31,158 bases of DNA from Dehalococcoidia bacterium UBA5748 (GTDB taxonomy: Bacteria; Chloroflexota; Dehalococcoidia; Dehalococcoidales; UBA5627): NCBI GenBank assembly GCA_002419135.1, contig DIFM01000020.1:1-31158 (forward strand). Reading direction: 5' to 3'. Below the pieces are notes generated by a model that was not told the origin of the DNA, searched no databases, and saw nothing but the letters and a program-made list of their open reading frames with translations. Position 1 is the first letter of the stretch; every line of letters starts with the position of its first letter. Below, piece by piece: positions 16,011-22,247 of the stretch. Position numbers and translations under genes: made by a program.

Positions 16011-16643
16011 CTAGTCGCCCTCCTTGCCCCATAATTGCTCTACCTGACGAACAGCCGCCTCGGTAAGTAGCAGTACTTTATGGGAAGTCATATCGACTAC
16101 GTTCAAAAGATTAGCCGGTACCATTTTTACATCGGGAATATTACGCGCCGATTTTACTGCATTTATTTTCATTTCACCTGTAGCAACAAGCGCCGATTTA
16201 TTAATGTTTAAAGCGACTAAAACGTTAGCCATTTCTTTTGTCTTAGGCTCTGAAAAGTCGAGTTCCTCCAGGACAATAAGCTCATTATCTCTCAGTTTTG
16301 CCGAGAGAACGCTCCTGATAGCCAGGCGGCGCATCTTCTTGGGCATTGCCTGATGATAACTCCTCGGTTTAGGACCGAAGATAGTACCGCCACCGCGGCG
16401 CAAGGGGGATTTGGCAGTTCCGGCACGGGCATTACCGGTATGTTTCTGTTGATAAAGTTTGCGATTGCTTCCGGTTACTTCTCCGCGTGTTTTGGTACAT
16501 GCCGTTCCCTGTCTGGCATTCGCCAGCTGTCTGACAACAGCCTGATGCACTACCGCTCCATTAAAGGGCACGGTAAAGACATCATCGCTGACATCGATTT
16601 GTTTAACTACTTCACCTGACATATTGTAAACTGGAATCTGCAT
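16011..16643 (-). CDS. rplD: 50S ribosomal protein L4
   Basis: L4 lines the exit tunnel and, in E. coli, regulates the S10 operon. The 210-residue protein contains RQGTACTKTRGEVTGSNRKLYQQKHTGNARAG and the tunnel-loop region PLRRGGGTIFGPKPRSY. It ends with the globular domain that includes NLLNVVDMTSHKVLLLTEAAVRQVEQLWG. It lies between rplC and rplW. Confidence 0.97.
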   Translation of the reverse strand: MQIPVYNMSGEVVKQIDVSDDVFTVPFNGAVVHQAVVRQLANARQGTACTKTRGEVTGSNRKLYQQKHTGNARAGTAKSPLRRGGGTIFGPKPRSYHQAMPKKMRRLAIRSVLSAKLRDNELIVLEELDFSEPKTKEMANVLVALNINKSALVATGEMKINAVKSARNIPDVKMVPANLLNVVDMTSHKVLLLTEAAVRQVEQLWGKEGD

Positions 16644-16646
16644 ATC

Positions 16647-17264
16647 TTATTTACCTGATTTCCCTATAAGTATTATTCCGTTATTTGCACCGGGAACAGC
16701 ACCTTTTACCACAAGGATATTGCGTTCGGTATCAGCTTTGACAACCAACAGATTACGTGCAGTAACCCTTTCGTTGCCCATACGTCCTGCCATTTTCATA
16801 CCCTTTTTTACTCTTCCCGGAGTTGTACCCGAACCAATTGAGCCGGGCGCTCTCCATCTGTCGGATTGTCCATGCGTCTTAGGTCCGCCCGCAAAGCCAT
16901 GACGTTTTACCACTCCGGCAAAACCCTTGCCCTTGGATATCCCGACCACATCTACGGTATCTCCCGGCTGGAACATGCTGACATCGGCCTTATCGCCGAC
17001 ATTGACGCCTTCGATTTCATCCATTCTAAACTCCCGAAGGCAGCTGAACTCACCGATTCCTTTAAGATGCCCTTTTTCGGGAGAATTCAGTTTTTTAGCC
17101 TTTCCGTAACCGAGTTGAACAGCGTTATAACCTTCCTTCTCAGCAGTCTTTACCTGTACAACTGCACAGGGACTGGCATCGATAACGGTAACCGCTTCAG
17201 CTACTCCGTCTTCCCTGAATAGTTGGGTCATCCCCAATTTACGTCCTATAATTCCATTTATCAT
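16647..17264 (-). CDS. rplC: 50S ribosomal protein L3
   Basis: L3 initiates 50S assembly and reaches toward the peptidyl-transferase centre. The 205-residue protein begins MINGIIGRKLGMTQLF. It contains the signature GISKGKGFAGVVKRHGFAGGPKTHGQSDRWRAPGSIG-SGTTPGRV-KGMKMAGRMGNERVT. It is the second gene of the S10 section. Confidence 0.97.
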   Translation of the reverse strand: MINGIIGRKLGMTQLFREDGVAEAVTVIDASPCAVVQVKTAEKEGYNAVQLGYGKAKKLNSPEKGHLKGIGEFSCLREFRMDEIEGVNVGDKADVSMFQPGDTVDVVGISKGKGFAGVVKRHGFAGGPKTHGQSDRWRAPGSIGSGTTPGRVKKGMKMAGRMGNERVTARNLLVVKADTERNILVVKGAVPGANNGIILIGKSGK

Positions 17265-17276
17265 AATTATTACTCT

Positions 17277-17585
17277 TTATAACTTAATATCTATAGAAAC
17301 GCCCGACGGTAAATTTAAATTTGTCAGAGCATCTATTGTCTTTGAAGTGGTCTCGACTATATCTATAAGCCTTTTGTGTGTCCTCATCTCAAAAGCTTCC
17401 TGAGAATCCTTGTCGATAAAAGACGAGCGGATAACAGAGAACCTTCTGATTCTTGTGGGCAGAGGAACCGGACCAACCGTAACCGCCCCGGTTCTTTCCA
17501 GTGCGCCTACTATCTGCTGCGCAGCCTGGTCCAGAATTTTATGGTCGAAACCCTTAAGCTTAATTCTTATTTTCTGTTTTGCCAT
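17277..17585 (-). CDS. rpsJ: 30S ribosomal protein S10
   Basis: S10 is in the 30S head and also acts in NusB-dependent antitermination. The 102-residue protein begins MAKQKIRIKLKGFDHKILDQAAQQIV. It has the VGPVPLPTRIRRFSVIRSSFIDKDSQEAFEMRTHKRLIDI signature. It starts 21 bases after fusA; tuf, which commonly lies between them, is absent. Confidence 0.97.
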   Translation of the reverse strand: MAKQKIRIKLKGFDHKILDQAAQQIVGALERTGAVTVGPVPLPTRIRRFSVIRSSFIDKDSQEAFEMRTHKRLIDIVETTSKTIDALTNLNLPSGVSIDIKL

Positions 17586-17606
17586 TTATATTTGCTCCAG
17601 ATCTAG

Positions 17607-19691
17607 CTAACTTTCCCCGGCGAGCTTAGATTTTAACTCGCTGGCCAACTGAGCCGGCATTTCTTCATACCGGTAGAATTCCATAGAATGCGTCGCCCTG
17701 CCCTGTGTCATGGACCTGAGGTTGGTGGTATAACCGAAAACCTCCGCCAGAGGAACATGACAGCGCACAGTCATAGTGTCCCCAAAAGTTTCTATATTTT
17801 CTACGTTACCCCTGCGGGAACTGATATCACCGATTATATCACCGAGGAATTGCCCCGGACTGACTACTTCCATTTTCATTACAGGTTCCAGTATTATGGG
17901 CTTGCCCTTCTTAACCCCGTCCTTAAAAGCCATCGAACCGGCCATTTTGAAAGCCATTTCGGAGGAATCTACCTCATGGTAGCTTCCGTCGTACAGGTTT
18001 ACTTTAATATCGATAACCGGATAACCGGCTACGCCGCCTGTTTCGATTGCTTCCCTGATACCCTGTTCGGCAGCCACAATATAGGCTTTTGATAATACAC
18101 CACCTTTAATGGTATCGGCAAACTGAAACCCACCGCCACGTTCAAGAGGCTCCATTTCGATACGAACATGTCCGTATTGACCATGGCCGCCGGACTGCCT
18201 GATAAATTTGCCTTCAGCTTTGACCGGCGCAGTAATGGTTTCCTTATAGGATACCCTCGGCTGTCCGACCTGGGCTTCAACCTTATATTCGCTCAGTAAC
18301 CGGCTTACAATAACCTCGAGATGAAGCTCTCCCATGCCCGAAATTACCGTCTGACCGGTTTCTTCATTAAAATTAACCTTAAAGGTAGGATCCTCTTCGG
18401 TCATCTTTTGCAGGGCTTCACCCAGTTTATCTCTGTCGGCTCTTGTTTTCGGTTCAATGGCTATCGATATTACCGGTATCGGGAACTTGATGGATTCCAG
18501 TAAAACCTGGTTTGACATATCGCATAACGTATCACCGGTGAAAGTATCCTTGAGACCCATCGCTGCTACAATCGAACCGGCATCGGTTTCTTCTATTTCC
18601 TCATGGCGATTGGCATGCATTATAAGCAAGCGACCAATCCGCTCCTTCTTTCCGCGCGTAGAATTATAAATCTGTGCCCCTGCTTTTACCTTACCTGAAT
18701 AAACTCTCAAATAAACCAGTCGCCCGACAAACGGATCGGCTACAACCTTAAATGCCAGCGCCGAAAAGGGAGCCTCGTCTTCTACAGGGCGAATAATCTC
18801 TTCCCCGCTCGAAGGTTTCTTCCCTACTACCGGAGGCATATCCATAGGTGAAGGCAGATAATTCATCACTGCATCCAAAAGCGCATGCACCCCTTTATTT
18901 TTAAGAGCGCTGCCGCATAAAACAGGAATAGCCTTATTTGCCAGAGTCACTCTTCTGATAGCGGAACTGATATCGGTTGCAGAGATTTCGGCACCATCCA
19001 AGTATAAATTCATTATCTCATCATCAAATTCAGAGAGGTTCTCAACAAGCTCGTGCCTGTATTTTTCAAGTTGTTCTTTCTCATTCTCCGGAATATCAAC
19101 CTCTTGGGGCTTATCATCGGCCTTGCCGCTCATAAACCAGGCTTTCATCTCAATAACATCAATGATGCCCTTGAAGTTCTCTTCTTTGCCCATCGGCATT
19201 TGTATTACAAGAGGCTTTGCCTTGAGCCTTTCTTTTATCATCGAAACACATCGCTCAAAGTTAGCCCCGACTCTGTCCATTTTATTTACAAAACAGATTC
19301 TGGGAACCTGATACCTGTCTGCCTGCCTCCAAACCGTTTCTGATTGGGCTTCAACACCGGCAACGCCGTCAAAAACTACAACGCCGCCATCAAGAACCCG
19401 CAGGCTACGCTCTACTTCAGCGGTAAAATCCACATGTCCCGGAGTATCGATGATGTTGATACGGATATCCTTCCAATGGCATGTCGTTGCAGCGGACGTA
19501 ATGGTAATACCCCTGGCACGCTCCTGCTCCATCCAATCCATTACGGCAGTGCCTTCATGGGTTTCGCCTATTTTGTATGTTCTGCCTGTAAAAAACAGTA
19601 TCCGCTCGGTAACCGTGGTCTTGCCGGCATCGATATGGGCTATGATTCCTATATTACGTATTTTCTCTAAAGGGAAAGTTCTGGAAGACAT
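17607..19691 (-). CDS. fusA: Elongation factor G
   Basis: EF-G is the GTPase that drives ribosomal translocation. The GTP-binding domain shows AHIDAGKTT (residues 18-26), the DTPGHVDF switch region and NKMDRVG. Later domains include GMGELHLEVIVSRL and the C-terminal region around RGNVENIETFGDTMTVRCHVPLAEVFGYTTNLRSMTQGRA. I placed the start at ATG 19691, giving 694 residues, the normal length, with AAGGA nine bases upstream. The same frame stays open a further 58 codons into rpsG, but that extension has no EF-G homology. Confidence 0.97.
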   Translation of the reverse strand: MSSRTFPLEKIRNIGIIAHIDAGKTTVTERILFFTGRTYKIGETHEGTAVMDWMEQERARGITITSAATTCHWKDIRINIIDTPGHVDFTAEVERSLRVLDGGVVVFDGVAGVEAQSETVWRQADRYQVPRICFVNKMDRVGANFERCVSMIKERLKAKPLVIQMPMGKEENFKGIIDVIEMKAWFMSGKADDKPQEVDIPENEKEQLEKYRHELVENLSEFDDEIMNLYLDGAEISATDISSAIRRVTLANKAIPVLCGSALKNKGVHALLDAVMNYLPSPMDMPPVVGKKPSSGEEIIRPVEDEAPFSALAFKVVADPFVGRLVYLRVYSGKVKAGAQIYNSTRGKKERIGRLLIMHANRHEEIEETDAGSIVAAMGLKDTFTGDTLCDMSNQVLLESIKFPIPVISIAIEPKTRADRDKLGEALQKMTEEDPTFKVNFNEETGQTVISGMGELHLEVIVSRLLSEYKVEAQVGQPRVSYKETITAPVKAEGKFIRQSGGHGQYGHVRIEMEPLERGGGFQFADTIKGGVLSKAYIVAAEQGIREAIETGGVAGYPVIDIKVNLYDGSYHEVDSSEMAFKMAGSMAFKDGVKKGKPIILEPVMKMEVVSPGQFLGDIIGDISSRRGNVENIETFGDTMTVRCHVPLAEVFGYTTNLRSMTQGRATHSMEFYRYEEMPAQLASELKSKLAGES

Positions 19692-19770
19692 TTTCACGGT
19701 TCCTTTTTCTGATTGCACTGTTTTTTGATTTACTATTTCATTATTTACTATGGTTGTAATCCCCAAATCA

Positions 19771-20241
19771 TCACCATCTATAGTGAGCAAAAGCCCTGTT
19801 GGCTTCCGCCATCTTATGAGTATCTTCTCTTTTCTTGACCGCAGCTCCCTGCCCCTTCGAGGCATCGATAAGCTCGGCTGCCAGTTTTTCTGCCATTGAC
19901 TTACCGGACCTTGCCCTGGCTGATTTTAATATCCACCTGATAGCAAGCGCCGTATTACGGCCCGGCCTGACTTCTACAGGCACCTGATAAGTAGCACCAC
20001 CCACACGGCGGGCTTTTACCTCCAGTAACGGGGTAGTATTACGTAAGGCTAATTCCATAACCGCTACCGGTTCCTTGCCTTCTCTTTCTCCGATGATATC
20101 CAACGCATCGTAAACAACACGATGCGCGGTGGTCTTTTTACCACCGATCATCACTTTATTTACCAACCTGCTGATCATCAAGTTGTTGAACTTGGAATCA
20201 GGCTGAACTTCATTTCTTTTAACAACTGCCCGCCTTGGCAT
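19771..20241 (-). CDS. rpsG: 30S ribosomal protein S7
   Basis: S7 nucleates assembly of the 30S head and contacts E-site tRNA. The 156-residue protein begins MPRRAVVKRNEVQPDSKFNN and includes LEVKARRVGGATYQVPVEVRPGRNTALAIRWIL. It ends KMAEANRAFAHYRW. GGAGG stands four bases before its ATG. It follows rpsL by 12 bases. Confidence 0.97.
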   Translation of the reverse strand: MPRRAVVKRNEVQPDSKFNNLMISRLVNKVMIGGKKTTAHRVVYDALDIIGEREGKEPVAVMELALRNTTPLLEVKARRVGGATYQVPVEVRPGRNTALAIRWILKSARARSGKSMAEKLAAELIDASKGQGAAVKKREDTHKMAEANRAFAHYRW

Positions 20242-20253
20242 GCTTCCTCCTAA

Positions 20254-20682
20254 CTAGGCTCCCTTAGCTTTCTTATCCCGTTTACTTCCATATTTGCTGC
20301 GACCCTGCTTGCGGTTGGATACACCGCTGGTATCCAGCGTGCCTCTTACAATATGGTAGCGGACACCGGGTAAATCCGGAACACGTCCGCCACGTATAAG
20401 CACAACAGAATGCTCCTGCAACTCATGGCCTTCGCCGGGAATATACGCTGTGACTTCCATATGATTGGAAAGCCTTACTCTGGCAATTTTGCGTAAAGCA
20501 GAATTGGGTTTCTTGGGTGTAGTGGTCTTTACCTGCACGCAAACACCGCGCTTCTGAGGCGACCCTTCCCCTTTCACCATCCTGTTCTTTAATGAATTAT
20601 AGGTGTACCTAAGAGCCGGTGTCCTGGTCTTCTTAGTACCCTTTACGCGTCCTTTTCTCACTAATTGATTTACTGTGGGCAA
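20254..20682 (-). CDS. rpsL: 30S ribosomal protein S12
   Basis: S12 monitors codon-anticodon pairing at the decoding centre. I placed the start at TTG 20682 (LPTVNQLVRKGR), five bases after AAGGGGG, giving 142 residues. An upstream TTG at 20700 would bury that ribosome-binding site. Compared with E. coli there is an insertion after the N-terminal arm (region RYTYNSLKNRMVKGEG), like that in Firmicutes S12. The decoding loop TTTPKKPNSALRK is normal. In the second loop, RGGRVPDLPGVRYH, Pro replaces the usual Lys87 of the streptomycin site. It is the first gene of the minus-strand cluster. Confidence 0.96.
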   Translation of the reverse strand: MPTVNQLVRKGRVKGTKKTRTPALRYTYNSLKNRMVKGEGSPQKRGVCVQVKTTTPKKPNSALRKIARVRLSNHMEVTAYIPGEGHELQEHSVVLIRGGRVPDLPGVRYHIVRGTLDTSGVSNRKQGRSKYGSKRDKKAKGA

Positions 20683-20708
20683 CTTATCCCCCTTAGCCAA
20701 ACAATTTC

Positions 20709-20735
20709 AAAGGATGAGCTTTTGGCTCATCCTTT
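20709..20735 (-). promoter_or_regulatory. Perfect hairpin in the rpsL leader
   Basis: AAAGGATGAGC (20709-20719) is exactly complementary to GCTCATCCTTT (20725-20735), giving an 11-bp stem with a 5-base loop. In the rpsL transcript it lies 26 bases before the TTG start, upstream of the ribosome-binding site. There is no U-run after it in the rpsL direction, so it is not a simple terminator. It may be a protein-binding leader or an mRNA-stabilising structure. Confidence 0.6.
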
Positions 20736-20807
20736 ACTCGCCAATCGAATCGGCCAGAAATATATCCAGCCAATTACAAATGCTGAGGTGGCTAGCAACA
20801 GCACTCT

Positions 20808-20837
20808 AGTCTAACACAGCGATTAACACCGTGTCAA
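20808..20837 (-). promoter_or_regulatory. Sigma70-type promoter of the ribosomal cluster
   Basis: On the minus strand, TTGACA (20837-20832) and TAGACT (20813-20808) are separated by 18 bases, with a predicted transcript start near 20801. An A/T-rich stretch (about 20841-20880) lies just upstream of the -35 box and could serve as an UP element. The leader before rpsL would be about 120 bases. Confidence 0.75.
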
Positions 20838-20898
20838 TAACCCTAAGCTCGTAAATATTTAAATAATTAAGACATATAATAGCAGAAAACACCCCTTC

Positions 20899-20927
20899 TT
20901 GACAAATGTTTTTTACGGTGATATATT
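20899..20927 (+). promoter_or_regulatory. Sigma70-type promoter of the aro operon
   Basis: A consensus TTGACA (20899-20904) and a TATATT (20922-20927) are spaced by exactly 17 bases, predicting transcript start near 20934. This gives a leader of roughly 240 bases before the DAHP synthase gene. It faces away from the rpsL promoter, with about 60 bp between the two -35 boxes. Confidence 0.85.
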
Positions 20928-20963
20928 CCACGTACAACAGTGCAAGAGAAACAGGCAGAAATT

Positions 20964-21050
20964 ATGTTATGTAAAAATACCTCAGCCTATTATACATATT
21001 GTTACATGTTTACTTGGCGTCCTGGCGGCGCCCGGGGGATATTTGATTGA
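20964..21050 (+). CDS. Aromatic-rich leader peptide of the aro operon
   Basis: ATG at 20964 opens a 28-codon frame ending at TGA 21048-21050; I translated it directly. The product starts MLCKNTSA, continues YYTYCYMFTW (residues 9-18) and ends RPGGARGIFD. Tyr codons are at positions 9, 10, 12 and 14, Phe at 16 and 27, and Trp at 18. Such clustering of the operon's end products, between a promoter and an intrinsic terminator upstream of the first biosynthetic gene, is the hallmark of ribosome-mediated attenuation. The ribosome-binding site is weak (AGG at 20953-20955). The frame is also open from a GTG at 20940, close to the predicted transcript start, so an earlier start is possible. The peptide itself is probably not functional. 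Confidence 0.8.
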   Translation: MLCKNTSAYYTYCYMFTWRPGGARGIFD

Positions 21051-21075
21051 TCTGCTAAAGCACTAACAATATGTA
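20993..21075 (+). promoter_or_regulatory. Leader RNA stem masking the antiterminator
   Basis: TACATATTGTTA (20993-21004), which lies within the Tyr codons of the leader peptide, is perfectly complementary over 12 bases to TAACAATATGTA (21064-21075), just before the terminator. When formed, this stem encloses 21034-21043 and should hinder its pairing with the terminator arm. A ribosome stalled on the aromatic codons would disrupt it. Confidence 0.6.
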
Positions 21076-21093
21076 AATCTTTTTAAATCCTCC
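21034..21093 (+). promoter_or_regulatory. Candidate antiterminator pairing
   Basis: GGGGGATATT (21034-21043) can pair with AAATCCTCC (21085-21093), the whole 5' arm of the terminator, through nine base pairs with one G-U and one bulged A. The upstream arm overlaps the end of the leader peptide, so a ribosome at its stop codon (21048-21050) would cover it and allow termination. Drawn by eye; not folded computationally. Confidence 0.55.
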
Positions 21094-21113
21094 CCGACGG
21101 AGGATTTTTTATT
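21085..21113 (+). terminator. Attenuator terminator in the aro leader
   Basis: AAATCCTCC (21085-21093) pairs with GGAGGATTT (21099-21107) around the loop CCGAC, and TTT and a further A/T-rich run follow. It is an intrinsic terminator located before, not after, the operon: 64 bases upstream of the DAHP synthase ATG and 35 bases after the leader peptide's stop. Confidence 0.85.
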
Positions 21114-21176
21114 TATAGTATGGATTTTAAAGGTTTGCAGGATATAGAATAGATAGAAGACGGAGGAATAACAGAC

Positions 21177-22247
21177 ATGATTATAATGGAAAAAGGAGCC
21201 ACCAAAGAACAGATAGCGGACGTAATCGATGTAGTAAAAAAACATGGGTTAAGAGTGGATGTTTCTCAGGGTGAATTTCTAACTATTATCGGGCTTATCG
21301 GAGATGAGAGCAGGATATCTTTTGCCAATCTTGCTTTGATGCCGGGAGTAAAAGATGCCCGAATGGTGGAAACACCTTATAAACTCATCAGCCGTGATTA
21401 CAGCGAGTCTTTTATCGGTAAAGAGCAAAGCCGCATCGTCAAAGTTGGCGACGTCCGTATCGGCGATGACGAGCCGGTAATTATGGCCGGACCCTGCGCC
21501 GTAGAGAGCAAGGAACAGGTTTTCCGCATCGCAAAAGAGGTTAAAGCCGCCGGAGCCCGCATACTGAGAGGCGGTATATATAAACCGAGGAGTTCGGTGC
21601 ATTCTTTTCAGGGGCTCGGCTCAAGCGGTGAAGCCGAAGCCAGAGAAGCACTGGAATGGCTGCGCGCTGCCGGGCATGAGTACGAAATGCCGGTCATGAC
21701 TGAGGTCAGGGGGGAAACCCAAACAGAGCTGATAGCTGAATACGTAGACATTCTGCAAATCGGAGCCCGGAATATGTACGACCAGGATCTCTTGAGCAGA
21801 GTCGGGAAAACCGGCAAACCGGTGCTTCTAAAAAGGCATTTCGGAGCCAGTGTGGAAGAGTTTCTTTCTTTTTCCGAATATATAGTTGCCGAAGGAAACA
21901 AGGATGTAATTCTCTGCGAACGCGGGATTGTGCCCGTCGGCAAGGGTAACAGTTACACCAGGTATACCCTGGACCTCGGTGCGGTACCTGTCATTAAAAG
22001 CGAGACCTATCTTCCTATTATAGTCGACCCCAGCCACGCCGCCGGTCGCCGCGACCTGATATTCGATTTGAGCTGTGCCGCTATTGCCGCAGGCGCTCAC
22101 GGGCTGGTAATCGAAGCACATTATAACCCGAAAGAAGCTATTGTAGACGCCAAACAGATGATAACACCCGATGAACTGAAAGAAGTCATCGATGCCTCCC
22201 TGCGTATAAGTAGAATAATTAATGATTATAAGAAGAAAAGCATTTAA
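21177..22247 (+). CDS. aroF: DAHP synthase with N-terminal regulatory-type domain
   Basis: Condenses phosphoenolpyruvate and erythrose-4-phosphate to DAHP, the first step of aromatic biosynthesis. Residues 1-68 form a ferredoxin-like N-terminal domain like that of the Thermotoga type I-beta enzyme, where it mediates Tyr/Phe feedback. The TIM barrel follows from about residue 84. It includes AGPCAVES with the metal-ligand Cys107, GGIYKPRSS (132-140), LLKRHFGAS and VDPSHAAGRRDL. There is no chorismate mutase fusion. The start is ATG 21177, ten bases after GGAGG. It is the first gene after the attenuator and abuts aroB. The gene name (aroF versus aroG) is a convention; the enzyme identity is firm. 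Confidence 0.95.
   Translation: MIIMEKGATKEQIADVIDVVKKHGLRVDVSQGEFLTIIGLIGDESRISFANLALMPGVKDARMVETPYKLISRDYSESFIGKEQSRIVKVGDVRIGDDEPVIMAGPCAVESKEQVFRIAKEVKAAGARILRGGIYKPRSSVHSFQGLGSSGEAEAREALEWLRAAGHEYEMPVMTEVRGETQTELIAEYVDILQIGARNMYDQDLLSRVGKTGKPVLLKRHFGASVEEFLSFSEYIVAEGNKDVILCERGIVPVGKGNSYTRYTLDLGAVPVIKSETYLPIIVDPSHAAGRRDLIFDLSCAAIAAGAHGLVIEAHYNPKEAIVDAKQMITPDELKEVIDASLRISRIINDYKKKSI

Noticed and set aside
19692..19865. 58-residue N-terminal extension of EF-G
   Set aside because: The frame is open, but this part overlaps rpsG and resembles no EF-G. The ATG at 19691 has a ribosome-binding site and gives the family's normal length.
20934..21176. A T-box riboswitch in the aro leader
   Set aside because: The leader is short and lacks the conserved T-box sequence and antiterminator bulge. 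The aromatic-codon frame followed by a terminator explains it better.
20934..21176. A TRAP-type (GAG/UAG repeat) attenuator
   Set aside because: No regular series of GAG or UAG triplets spaced by two or three bases is present.
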